From NCBI GenBank assembly GCA_026075535.2, contig AP026541.1:10540001-10604000 (forward strand): 64,000 bases of DNA, written 5' to 3'. The notes under the pieces are model-generated. The model did no database searches and was not told the origin of the DNA. It worked only from the letters and a program-made list of their open reading frames with translations. Both the position numbers and the translations under genes were made by a program. The DNA is from Tricholoma matsutake. Lineage: Eukaryota > Basidiomycota > Agaricomycetes > Agaricales > Tricholomataceae. The first letter of the stretch is position 1. The number at the start of each line of letters is the position of its first letter. Shown here piece after piece: positions 46,938 through 57,091 of this stretch.

Positions 46938-47399
46938 TCACCCTCTCCCTATCTTCAAAGTCACTGACTTCGATCAACATCTTTTCCTCTTCTCTAATCA
47001 GGAGTGGGGTGCGATGGAGGAATAAATCATGTCTGAACTTGGATCATGATTGGATTCTTCTCGTTCGTGCTGCCTCAGGCAGTGGCATCAACAAGTCAGT
47101 GGTGTCGTTAGAAAGGGGGTTCTCCGTAGGGCGTTGTAAAATGGAGAATTCGATGTCTGTAATCGGGGGTTTGAGTCTTGGTCGAAAGATTGCATAAAGG
47201 CAGAATGCAAAGGTAAGGGCTGTCGCAACAGCTAGGATTGAATGGTGAGAATCTCTATTCCAGTGAGCATGGTTCATCTTGTCATGCCATCGTGGGTTCG
47301 TCCTTTTCTTTTCTAGAGGTGGTTTTTCTGTAGTCGGTTTGGTGGGTGTTTCAGTCTTGGTTTCTACAGCTGTTGTTGCTGTTTATATGCCCCTAGGAT
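46938..47399. other. Ga sequence between chromodomain and 3' LTR
   Basis: No supported gene. A minus-strand frame 47277-47044 has a hydrophobic stretch, ILAVATALTFAFCLYAIF, that could be a single membrane span. Whether it is expressed is unknown. Confidence 0.4.
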
Positions 47400-48540
47400 T
47401 GTCTTGGCATGTTTCAGGTTTCCCTTGGGCTCCCACGAGTTCTCCGAGGTCGGGTATCTGACCCACTTCACTAGGAAGTGCATAGTCTTTCCTTTCTTCT
47501 TGTGTCCGATGATCGCTTCACACCTCATACTCCGATTCACCTGCTATCAGGTTGGGCGGTGGTTCTGGGAAGTTTGGTCCATGTGTCTCAGTTTCTTTGT
47601 ATGGGGAAAGAAGTGCCACATGGAATACTGGGTGTATTTTCCACTGTTCTGGCAACTTCAGTCGATAGGAGAGTGGGCTCAGGACCTTCTCGATAGAGAA
47701 TGGTCCTTCTCTTTTCAGTGTGAGCTTCTTTGTTGTGTGAGTTGTTCTGAGGTTCTTTGCTTCTAGCCACACTCTGTCTCCTTCTTTGAATGGGGTGAAG
47801 TGCCTTGTTGTTCTTTCCACCATCATTTGTCTGGCTAACTCGTAAGTTGCCTTTGCTTCATCTTGGGCCCATTGCAGTGCGACGATTCGCTTCTCTATGG
47901 CCAGTATGTTTGTTTTCAGGTATGGGAGTGGGATCGCCTTGGGCTCATAGCCCATCATGAGGTAGAATGGGGAGTTCTTCTGTATGGAGTGCATTCTCTG
48001 GTTGTGTGTGAACTCTGCGGTCGGGAGGAGGTGCTTCCAATTCTCCTGATTGTTCGAGCAGAAGATCCATAGGTACACTTCCACTTCTTGATTCACCTGT
48101 TCTGTCTCCCCATCAGTCTGGGGATGGTACCCCGTGCTCATCGCCAGCTTGATTCCAAGCAATCTTTCTAGTTCCTGGAAGAGCTGTGAGGCAAATCTGG
48201 GATCTCTGTCAGAGATGATCTTGTCTGGGAGGCTGAATCATTTGTAGACATTGTCTAGGTAGAGGGTGGCCACTCCCAATCCATCTACAGTTTTCCTGCA
48301 AGGGATAAAAATTACCCCCTTTGTAAGCCCATGGTCTACCATGACCATGAGTGCATCATAACCATCGGACTCTGGTAGGTTGGTTATGAAATCTGTCATC
48401 ACCATTGCAAATGGTCTTGTTGCTTCAGGTTTGATCAGTTGTAGTGAGGGGTTCATCAGGTGTGTGTTGACCTTCATCTGCTGGCATATTGTGCATCCAG
48501 CAACGTAGTTCTTGATGTTGGGAAGAGCGGTAGCTGCATC
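47400..48540 (-). pseudogene. Ga integrase and chromodomain
   Basis: Minus strand: PNIKNYVAGCTICQQMK (zinc CxxC), RPFAMVMTDFITNLPESDGYDALMVMVDHG, ISDRDPRFA, MSTGYHPQTDGETEQVNQEVE (DDE residues all present), HPVFHVALLSPY, and a chromodomain KTMHFLVKWVRYPTSENSWEPK (about 47480-47430). A 214-codon stretch (48162-47518) is uninterrupted. The enzyme integrates the cDNA, and the chromodomain targets chromatin. It lacks its N-terminus because of the inversion. Confidence 0.9.
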
Positions 48541-48905
48541 TGCAACTTTCTTGGGAGACTCAGATGAAGAAGACTACACATTCATGGCAGAAAATGACAC
48601 TGGTGTGGCCCTGTGATGGAACTTTTATTGTTCGTTCTCTCACTTGTTTATTTATTCTTCCTTTATTCTTACATTTTACTTGACCAACTCTACCGTCTTT
48701 TGCTTGAGGGGGTGTGTATAGGTATCGAGCTCAGCTGGTTACCTCGGGCCACTCCAGCCCTATACCCTTTCTATTACTCATTCATCATTCCATTATTCCG
48801 CCCCATAGTTACCAGTATATAATCTGCGCTGTACTGTAGTTGTGCTCTTCGAGCACTTGCTTCGAGCACTTGTAACCCACGGGCTCTGTTACCCTTTTCA
48901 CAACA
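48541..48905 (+). mobile_element. Copia-type element, 3' part and 3' LTR
   Basis: Plus strand begins with the end of a gag-like frame (LGDSDEEDYTFMAENDTGVAL, then stop), then a purine tract TTGAGGGGGTG, then a 191-bp LTR (48715-48905, TGTATAG...CACAACA). It is followed by CATAA (48906-48910). The matching 5' part and TSD are at 55633-56779 in opposite orientation. Confidence 0.9.
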
Positions 48906-49070
48906 CATAAAACTGGAATAGAATGGAAGGGAAGAGTCATAATGCTCTTTGATGGAGAAATAATTTCAAACAATTGCTCACCCATAAAGGACAGTTTTAG
49001 CGATCAACCCATCCTTCGTTCGCACAAATGGCCAAACATAGGTGGAAATTGCAGCCACAACTAACTGATT
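48906..49070 (-). pseudogene. MFS transporter, penultimate exon and intron
   Basis: Minus strand: VVAAISTYVWPFVRTKDGLIAKTVLYG (49070-48982), a 69-nt intron (48981-48913, GTGAGC...TTCCAG), then the first bases of the next exon. The phase fits the exon now at 56780-57091 exactly. The sequence matches a membrane segment of monocarboxylate-type MFS permeases. The separation results from a copia insertion in the exon and then an inversion. Confidence 0.75.
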
Positions 49071-49080
49071 GCTTTTCTTT

Positions 49081-49402
49081 ATTCTTTAGGACATATGTAC
49101 TAGGATCTACCTGATGAGGACCATAACAACTACCACCAGAGGACCTCCCACTGCTGCTGTGAGCCCTCTGTGCTTGTGGGGTGGGTGTGGGGTGCACGGT
49201 GAGTTGGTGACATGCCAACATGACACACAACACCCCTGCCAATACCCTCAATGCCCATGCCAATGCCACATCAACCCTGCCAATGACAACACCACAGCAA
49301 CAATGGGGCCAATGGAGGTCTTTACTGTCCCCCATATATTCCACACAGACTGCACAGACTAGCTAGGACTGGCACCCACTCATTTGGCTCAAATGTCCTG
49401 TA
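49081..49402. mobile_element. Displaced right parts of E7 and E4
   Basis: 49315-49402 is the right terminus of E4 (GAGGTCTTTACTGTCCCCC), next to TSD GGCCAATG (49307-49314). 49081-49306 is interior sequence of E7, including a GAGC/GCTTG hairpin near 49158. The E7 right terminus itself is not seen. Confidence 0.75.
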
Positions 49403-49409
49403 TAGCAGT

Positions 49410-50714
49410 TAGTGTATATCACGGGTATGGGAATATCCACAGTATTCACGTGACAGTGTACACAGGTACAGGTATGGTATCCAAAAAATCAAACCTGTAG
49501 CACACCACAACCCATTGCACAGTGTTGCAGGTTTCAATGGGTTTTGGATTCAGCTTTATTTCCACTTCCAAATGATCCAATATTTAGCCTACATGGTAGA
49601 GTATTTGCAAAGATATGAGGGATTTTGTGGGCCAAAGGTTGTTTTGCTCTATCTCAATAATTAGCTATTTATTCCCCTTGCAAATTGGTATTCTACATTG
49701 CATATAGTATATCTACACTCTCCCCAGAGAATTAGTTGAATAACCCAACTGTTTTTTTTCTGTATGCACCCCTTCCTCCTAGTTTACCTAAGAAACCCAT
49801 CCCACAATATTTCCACAATTCCTCAACGGATCCTTTCGAAAATTTGTATTTTACATTACATATAGTATATATACACCCTCCCCTAAGCATTAGTTGAACG
49901 ATGTAACCGTTCCTTTTTGGTATGCACCCCTTCCTCCTGGTTTACCTAAGAAACCCATCCCACCATATGTCCACAATGCCTCAACGGATCCTTTCGCAGA
50001 CTTGTATTTTACATTATATATAGTATATATGCACCCTCCCTTAAGCATTAGTTGAACAACTTAACCGTTCTTTTTTGGTATGCACCCCTTCCTCCTAGTT
50101 TACCTAAAAAGCTTGTCCCACTATATTTCCACAATGCCTCAACGGATCCTTTCGAAAATTTGTATTTTACATTATATATAGTATATATACACACTCCCCT
50201 AAGCATTAGGTGAATTACTTAATCCTTCTTTTTTGGTATGCACATCTTCCTTCTAGTTTACCCAAAAAGCTCATTTACTGTATTTCAATGTGAGCAGTGT
50301 GAGTCAGGGCACCATCTACTGGGCTTGCACACCCACTGAAACCAAAGCAGTATGTAAATGGATGCATGTAGAGGTGGGGAGTGATGGAGGAAGAGCTATG
50401 CACCAGAGACCAGGTTGAACCAAGTAGTCTACTAGTCCCAAAAAGGCAATAAACCAAATTCCCCTTCACAATGGTGCAAAAAACTTTATATAACACTTGT
50501 ATTGTATTACTCTATACTTAAACTGCCAATTACACACTATATAACTTGAAAAATGACAGGCAGTTACCATGGTGAATCAGACCTGTGGTGTTCTCAAAAT
50601 AACCATGGTAAAAAACTGGCACTGTGGTTGCGGTGTTCAAACAGGTGTGGTTTTGACAGGTATGGGTGCAGTGTGGGAAAATCTTACCTGTGGTGTGACC
50701 CATGTTACACCCTA
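49410..50714. mobile_element. hAT-like element E6 (1.3 kb)
   Basis: Left end TAGTGTATATCACGGG and right end complement TAGGGTGTAACATGGGT, the E1 terminus family. The left TSD is ATAGCAGT (49402-49409). The right TSD was split by the gypsy insertion: ATAGC remains at 50715-50719 and the full copy, complemented as ACTGCTAT, is at 46328-46335. The interior is a 158-bp tandem repeat plus GGTAAAA/ACCATGG words. Confidence 0.88.
49680..50280 (+). repeat. 158-bp tandem repeat inside E6
   Basis: Just under four units with starts of the GTATTTTACATTA block at 49688, 49846, 50004 and 50162, exactly 158 bp apart. Units share TATAGTATATATACACCCTC and CCTCAACGGATCCTTTCG. Confidence 0.92.
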
Positions 50715-50719
50715 ATAGC

Positions 50720-51321
50720 TGTTATGATTTTTGTTATTGTAACTCAGGACGACCAGACGTACGCCGGCAAAGCTGGGTATTTCATTTTTCCTTCGCATTT
50801 GACTTGACTCATTCTGATGGGAGATGCTTCGATGCCTGACTCCCACCATTTGACATGCTGCGCCACAGCACTCCATGACATCGGACGCCTCATGCTAGGC
50901 ATGAGGCTTATTGTTCTATTGTTCTTTCTATTATTACTTGACAAGGATCTCGTATTCCAATTGGATGATAGACATCTCTGAACCATATATAAGCTACAGT
51001 AATACTGCCTGTATTGCTTAGCTTGACCTAATTCAAACAACAGTCTTAGACTCAACCAGAACACTTGACAGCTTAGGAAGCCCCTAGCTGTGATAACTCG
51101 AACTCGACAGTTGGAAAGCCTCCAACTGTGATACATGAACCGATGGTCTACTCAGAAAGCCTCTGAGTAAGAATAGCCATAACGACTTGAGGAAGTACCC
51201 AAGTGAAGGCCAGAAGCCCGATACACTAGGAAAGCCTCCTAGTGTGATACCGAGACAGCTGGAAAGCCTCCAACTGTGACATACAAAGCCAAGGCTGAGT
51301 TAAAGACCTATAGTCTTAACA
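50720..51321 (+). repeat. Ga 5' LTR
   Basis: TGTTATGATTTTTG...AGTCTTAACA, 602 bp. The flank ATAGC at 50715-50719 is half of the inverted 5-bp TSD pair. Confidence 0.95.
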
Positions 51322-51464
51322 AAAGGTCAAGCTGATCTACGCAGTCCACCTACCTAGGTGCAAACACAACATCTTTCAGACAAAGCCCAGACAGACCTCC
51401 AACCAGAGCATCATCATCAGGAAGAACCCCATGGTATAGATACCAGGGTCGACTAGTACGATAC

Positions 51465-52450
51465 TTGGAACCAGCACAGAAGTGGTTCTCAAAGAGAACC
51501 AGTGATGAAGAACCCCAATACCTCGATGAAGAGGATTTCAGATCTTTCAATAAAGAAGAAACCCCAGAACAAGATCCATTCTCCCTATCCAATGACAACA
51601 CCAACATGTCTACTGAACCCACCACATCGACCAAGGAGATCAGGATACAAACCCCCTCCAGCTTCACAGGGGACTGAACTAGAACTGCAAAGTTCTTACA
51701 AGAAGTGAAACTCTATTTGAGAGTGAACCATGGAATCTACGACACCGATGAGAAGAAAATCATCTTCGCATTGTCCTTCATGAATGGAGGAACCGCCGCA
51801 CCCTGGGCACAGACATGGGCAGAAAAGGAAGACCTAGGAACATGGTCAACCTTTGAAGCGACGCTCAAGACAGCGTTCACACCGATCGACAAAGCTGGCA
51901 GAGCCAGAACTGAGATGAAAACATTGAAGCAGGGACAGGACCTGGAGGACTACATTGTGCAGTTCCGAATCCTGCAAGAGAAGGTGGGAATCAATGATGA
52001 CACCGCCCTCATCGAACTCTTCATGGATAGGCTGAACCCCAAGCTCCTCGAAAGAGTTTTCAATATGGAAACGATCCCAACGACCTTGGAAGGAATGATC
52101 AATGCCGCCTCCAAGTACGATGGACAGTGGAGGAGAGCAAAAGCCATAACAGGAAGGCTGAAGGAGGCTTTGACGAGGAAGCTACCAAGCTCTAAAGCAA
52201 AAGAGACCCCACTCGAGATCAACCGACTCTCCTATCAGGAGAGGATCAAACACATGAAGAAAAGGTTGTGCTTTGTGTGCCACCAGCCTGGACACAGAGC
52301 AACCAAACACAAGAAAGGGGAGACAAGGACCGAGGACTGGCCATCCCCAAAGAATAAAGGCAAAGAAGCCTACTCGAAGATCTGAGCAATCATAGGAGAA
52401 CTCGATGAAGAAGAAAGAAAGGGAGCTCTTGCCGCAATTGAGGACGAGGG
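51465..52450 (+). pseudogene. Ga gag
   Basis: Starts MEPAQKWFSKRTSDEEPQYL. After an in-frame TGA near 51675 it runs open from 51705 to 52384: SFMNGGTAAPWAQTWAEKE, FTPIDKAGRARTEMKTLKQG, LIELFMDRLNPKLLERVFNM, and a CCHC knuckle CFVCHQPGHRATKH. This is the capsid/nucleocapsid precursor of chromodomain gypsy elements. A TGA at 52383 and a TAA at about 52456 end it early. The TGA stops fit CGA-to-TGA decay. Confidence 0.9.
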
Positions 52451-52471
52451 TTTTTAAAGAGGTGGCCTGCC

Positions 52472-53080
52472 TTGATGCCAGGTACCACCAAACTTTCCGT
52501 CTGCTCTGTACTACTAGCCACTTTGAAAAATCAATCTATGCATTTAGATGTCAAAGTGGCAGGGACAGGCAGAGGAAAAGACATCAAAACCAAAGCCCTA
52601 CTCAACTCAAGAGCGGGAGAGATATTTATGAGCCATGAATTTGCAGAAAGCAGTGGATTCGAATTGCGCCCCCTGGAGAAGATAATCAGAGTCAAGAATG
52701 TGGATGGAACCCCGAACAAGAGAGGGGAGATCTCCCACTATGCCAGGGGACTCTTAATAATCAATGGAAGGATATTCCCAACGACATTCCTCATTGCAGG
52801 ATTGGGAAGTGAATCAATCATCCTAGGCCTACCGTGGCTCAGAAGAATCAACCCAGTGATTGACTGGAAGATTGGAACCTTCCAGTTCAGAACAAAGGAC
52901 GAGACTTACCCAGAGTTCTCATATGGGAAAGGAAGAGCCCTTATTGGGAGGGTGCAAACCAAGAAATCCAACAAAGAATGCCTATCTTGGCACCAGAGGG
53001 GAACCAAAAAGAAGAAGGACCCCCTAGACATGATGAAAGAAGAGCGACAGGCATGGTGCCAAAGGATTGTCACCAAATGA
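52472..53080 (+). pseudogene. Ga aspartic protease with mutated active site
   Basis: MMPGTTKLSVCSVLLATLKNQ, VDGTPNKRGE, and GLGSESIILGLPWLRRINPVIDWKIG match the Gb protease. The DSG active site reads NSR (52604-52612), both changes being G-to-A. A retropepsin without the catalytic Asp is dead. The open frame runs 202 codons to a TGA at 53078. Confidence 0.9.
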
Positions 53081-53662
53081 CAAGAAAAGCTCGCCCTCAA
53101 GAAGAAGACTGCTGAGGAAGAATGGGCACAATGGGAAAAGGTGGCCACCAGAGAGCTGGAGAAACTGGCCACCAGGAAAGAAGAAGGACAACTGGCAGTA
53201 GCCCGAATAGTTGCGAAAGAGAGGGAAAAACTGGACCTCAAGAAAGAAGAAAAGCAACTGGCACTGGCCTGGATAGTCGCAAAAGCAAGGGAAAAGGTAG
53301 CCCTGAAAAGCAAGAAAGAAGAACTGGCAAAAGAAGAATGCCGAGAGCTATGCCAAAGAGTTGTCACCAAGGTGAAACTGATGGGAGGAGTCCTCCATGA
53401 AGAACCAAGAAGAAGCAAGATGCCTGTCGAGACAAGAAAAATGACGATCGAAGAAATCGATGACAAAGAGATCGTGATCACGACTCTTCAAGATGCAGAG
53501 CCCATAGGGTCACAAGACAAAGAAGACACTGGGAAGGAAAACCCAGCACAGGCAAACCACAAACAGGCAACAGAACAGGCAACAGAACAACCAACAGAAC
53601 AACCAAAAGAGACACCTGAACTAAAGATCGAAGATGATGAGCTACTGGTCGCCTACATCTGA
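53081..53662 (+). pseudogene. Ga charged repeat linker
   Basis: Open for 173 codons from 53141: repeated KEEGQLAVARIVAKEREKLDL-type units of ~20 residues rich in Lys, Glu and Ala, then a Gln/Thr stretch (QATEQATEQPTEQPKET). Likely a long charged helix between protease and RT, as in Gb. Confidence 0.7.
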
Positions 53663-53832
53663 GGAGAACCCGTCATTGGAATATTTGAACCAGCTAAGAC
53701 ATGCTGACAGAGGAGTATGATGAGCCAAGATATGGATATTCTCAGACAACAAAGACAATCTCTCGGATTGTAAAGGCAAAAGGATCACCGTGATATGCTT
53801 ATGGACAAAATATCTGGATCAGGGCAAAAACA

Positions 53833-55533
53833 TTGGTCTCACAACACCTGACACACAAGAAGGAAGGAGACCCCGAACAAAAGACCCTCAACGAACTACT
53901 CCCCAAACAGTACAGGGAGTACCAATGGATATTCGAAAAGGAAGCATCAGAGAGATTCCCAGAATCAAGACCCTGGGATCATGTGATCAAACTGAAAACG
54001 GACTTTATGGCAAAGGATTGCAGGGTTTACCCATTGTCACCAGCAGAACAAAAGAAACTCACCGAGTTTCTCAACGAAAGCCTGCAGAAAGGATACATTC
54101 GACCATCAAAATTGCCCATGGCATCGCCATTCTTCTTCATTGCGAAGGACTTGGACATGCTACGGCCCTGCCAAGATTACAGGTACTTGAATAATGGAAC
54201 GATCAAGAACACCTACCCACTGCTGCTGGTAGGAGACCTGTTGGACAAACTGAGAGGGGTGAAATGGTTTACAAAATTGGACATCCGATGGGGATATCAC
54301 AACATCAGAATCAAGGACAGAGATCAATGGAAGGCAGCTTTCAAGACAAACCAAGGGCTGTTTGAACCAATGGTGATGTTCTTCGGATTATGCAACTCAC
54401 CGGCGACCTTCCAGGCAATGATGAACGAGATATTCTGCAACATGATCAGAGAGGGATGGCTCATGATTTACATGGACAACATCCTGATATTCTCCAAGGA
54501 TCAGAACGAACACCAGGAAAGGACAAAGAGGGTACTGCAAAGACTGGCAGAGAACAACCTATACTTGAAACCGGAGAAATGCAAATTTGATGTCCACGAG
54601 GTGGAATTCTTGGGTCTGATCATCCGACCCAACAAAATTGCCATGGACAACACAAAACTGGCAGGTATACAGGATTGGCCAACCCCGACAAACATAAAGG
54701 CAGTCAGATCCTTCCTGGGATTCGGGAACTTCTACAGGAAGTTTATTGGACATTTTGCGAAGACAAGCAGACCGCTTAATGAACTGATGAAGAAGAACAA
54801 AATGTTCGACTGGACAACAGAATGTGAACAGGCCTTTCAAACGCTGAAAAGGAAATTTGCAGAAGCACCGGTACTGCTGATGCCAGACCTGACAAAGGCA
54901 TTCACGATCAAATCAGACGCCTCAAAACATGCGACAGGAGGAGTGCTGAGACAAAAGGATATGAATGGGGACTGGCATCCATGCAGATACATATTGCATG
55001 CACTAACACCAACAGAATGGAACTACAAGATTTATGACAGGGAGCTACTAGCAATAATACGATCGCTAGAGACCTGGAGACACTACCTACTGGGTTCAGA
55101 ACACCCAGTGGTAATCCTGTCAGACCACAAGAACTTGAGGTACTTCCAAATGGCACAGAAACTGAACAGACGACAGGCAAGATGGAGCCTATTCCTATCA
55201 GAATTTGATTTGCAAATTGTCCATGTGCCTGGATCACAGATGGTACAGAGTGATGTGTTATCACAGAGAGCAGATCACGTACCGGAAGAAGACAATGATA
55301 ATGAAGATGTCACGATGCTGCCAGAAACAGTATTCATGAAATTCATTGATACTGAAATGCATGACTTACTCGCAGGGAGTATCATGGAAGATGACCTGGT
55401 GAAAAGTGCAATCGAGGCACTAAAGACCAAGGGAATGCCGCCGATAAAGTCGGCATTGGAAGACTGGAAGATAGAAGACAGCCTTCTATTCTTCCGAGAC
55501 AGGTGCTACATCCCAGACAATGGAGATCTATGA
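53833..55533 (+). pseudogene. Ga reverse transcriptase-RNase H, 566 open codons
   Basis: RT motifs: LRPCQDYRYLNNGTIKNTYPL, KLDIRWGYHNIRIK, VMFFGLCNSPATFQAMMNEIF, and YMDNILIFSKD at 54469. The second catalytic Asp of YMDD is Asn (GAC to AAC), so polymerisation should be lost although the frame is intact. RNase [56 protein letters not shown]. The TGA at 55531 separates it from the integrase start KKLVQKYHEG. Confidence 0.95.
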
Positions 55534-55632
55534 AAGAAGCTGGTGCAAAAGTACCATGAAGGAGTGACCAGCAGACACCCAGGACAATGGCAAACAACCA
55601 AAATGATCAGGAGAGACTACTGGTGGCTGGGT

Positions 55633-56305
55633 TCAAGCAATAGAAGCAATAGACAGAGTCACTACCACATGTGGATCGCTCACCACGCATCACCACATTA
55701 TCAGTTTCTTCCTTCTTGACCTCGGCAATGGCAGGTTTGTCTTGGCAACCTTCTTTGTTCAGTAAGCAAGTGATGATGAAGTCGAGGGTAAGAATTTTGG
55801 AGTCGACGTTGTCGAATGCGATGAAAACAGAAGAATAAGAGCCAGGTAAGCCGGCCATAAGAACAACGATGACATCTTCGTCAGTGACAGGGACATCAAT
55901 CAATTGGAGCTTGTTCAACAGAGTGCAAACCTCCCCAATCCAGCTTTCAATACCCTGTCCTTCCTTCATAATAGCGGTGATAAACTTCTGACGGATGTGA
56001 AAATGGCTGCCGAAACTGCGTGCCCAATGAATGGCAGCAAGACCATCCCAAATGACCTTTGGATCAGAGCTAGACATGTGAGCAAGCTGCGAATCGTCTG
56101 CATGCAAGACGAGCTCAGATTTGCACTCAGCCTGCCTCTTCTGAAATGCTTTCAACTTCTTTGGGTCAGCCTCTCCATCCTCCAGCCTCTCATCACCCGA
56201 AACAAGATCCCAGAAGCCAAGCTTGATCAAAATAGCTTCCATATGGACAGCCCATTCTGAGTAGTTTGAGTGATTGAGTCAGGGAATGCAAACAGATTCA
56301 GACAT
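55633..56305 (-). pseudogene. Copia-type gag
   Basis: Starts MSESVCIP at 56305. An early TGA precedes LNHSNYSEWAVHMEAILIKLGFWDLV, then LGSxxP-like ADDSQLAHMSSSDPKVIWDGL and IESWIGEVCTLLNKLQLIDVPVTDEDVIVVLMAGLPGSY, the UBN2-type gag fold. It ends at YCFYC, the first half of a zinc knuckle, at the inversion breakpoint. The last codons and 3' LTR lie at 48541-48905. No protease, integrase or RT fits between, so this looks like a gag-only non-autonomous copia. Confidence 0.88.
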
Positions 56306-56596
56306 TGTGGTGCAGTGAGGATGAATAAATGATGATAAGGATTATAAGGATATGAGTATAGGGAACTGAATGAATGAGTATGTGAGTTGGCATGGATCAC
56401 AATGGCTGAAGCAGAAGTACATCTCTGCAGAGTTCCAAGAGTTATGAGGGTGCTGATGATGCAGAAGTACAGTCTCTGCCACGCACAGGTTCTGAGCTTG
56501 CCAATGATCTGAAGTACGGTTATGGTGCTGCAAGGTGAATTTCAGCCTTCACTGGCATGGGTGGATACACAGGTTTCATGGGATGCTGAGCACTTG

Positions 56597-56774
56597 TGTT
56601 GTGAAAAGGGTAACAGAGCCCATGGGTTACAAGTGCTCAAAGAGCACAACTACAGTATAGCGCAGATTATATACTGGTAATTATGGGGCAGAATAACAGA
56701 ATGATGAATGAGTAATAGAAAGGGTATAGGGCTGGAGTGGCCCGAGGTGACTGGCTGAGCTCGACATCTCTACA
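56597..56774 (-). repeat. Copia 5' LTR
   Basis: 178 bp, complement of 48715-48905, which carries an extra ~13-bp duplication (CTTCGAGCACTTG twice). TSD TTATG follows at 56775-56779, equal to the complement of CATAA at 48906-48910. Confidence 0.93.
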
Positions 56775-56776
56775 TT

Positions 56777-57091
56777 ATGATAGGCACTTACACATCTTCA
56801 TTTCGACTGCCTATGTATGACCTAGGTGACATTAACAATGTTGGTCATTGCACTGGCATGTGCATGACCTTCACTGCTATCAGTTCCATCATGGGACCTC
56901 CCATAGCTGGTTCAATCAACAATGCTATGGGTGGATTTTCCACTGTTGGGTTCTATGCAGGTAATCTCATACTGTCTGTGGTGTGGACAACTGTCTTAAC
57001 CAGCAGTGCAGGCAGCATGATGTTGCTGTTGTGTGTGATGATGGCAATAACACAACAATTGGTCCTCTGTAAGTTTCTAGGCAAGTGTTAG
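56777..57091 (+). pseudogene. MFS transporter (monocarboxylate-type), C-terminal exon
   Basis: 104 codons to a natural-looking stop: GTYTSSFRLPMYDLGDINNVGHCTGMCMTFTAISSIMGPPIAGSINNAMGGFSTVGFYAG, then two hydrophobic segments and a basic tail. The GDxxxVGxxTGM...GPPIxGxI pattern is characteristic of fungal MCT-like MFS permeases, which move organic acids or riboflavin across membranes. The open start at 56777 lies in copia TSD sequence and is not the real start; the preceding exon is at 49070-48982. Confidence 0.8.

Larger units (their letters stand above)
46336..48540 (-). mobile_element. Gypsy element Ga, 3' half (LTR, integrase, chromodomain)
   Basis: Carries the 602-bp 3' LTR (46336-46937) and the minus-strand integrase and chromodomain. 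It stops abruptly near 48540 in the integrase zinc region, where copia sequence begins. The missing 5' half is at 50720-55632 in the opposite orientation. The 5-bp flank GCTAT (46331-46335) matches, after inversion, ATAGC at 50715-50719. Confidence 0.93.
50720..55632 (+). mobile_element. Gypsy element Ga, 5' half (LTR, gag, PR, RT, RNase H)
   Basis: 5' LTR (50720-51321), gag, protease, charged linker and RT/RNase H lie in order on the plus strand. They end at RRDYWWLG in the integrase zinc region near 55632, where copia gag sequence begins. It is complementary to the 3' half at 46336-48540, and together they make one element. It is inactivated at both the protease and RT active sites. Confidence 0.95.

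Noticed and set aside
49053..49090. CTAAC...CTTTAG acceptor of another intron module
   Set aside because: On the other strand this overlaps the MFS exon (VVAAISTYVWPF), which explains it better.
55604..55632. Start of a full integrase in Ga at 55.6 kb
   Set aside because: Only the first zinc-region residues are present; sequence switches to copia gag on the opposite strand at the inversion breakpoint.
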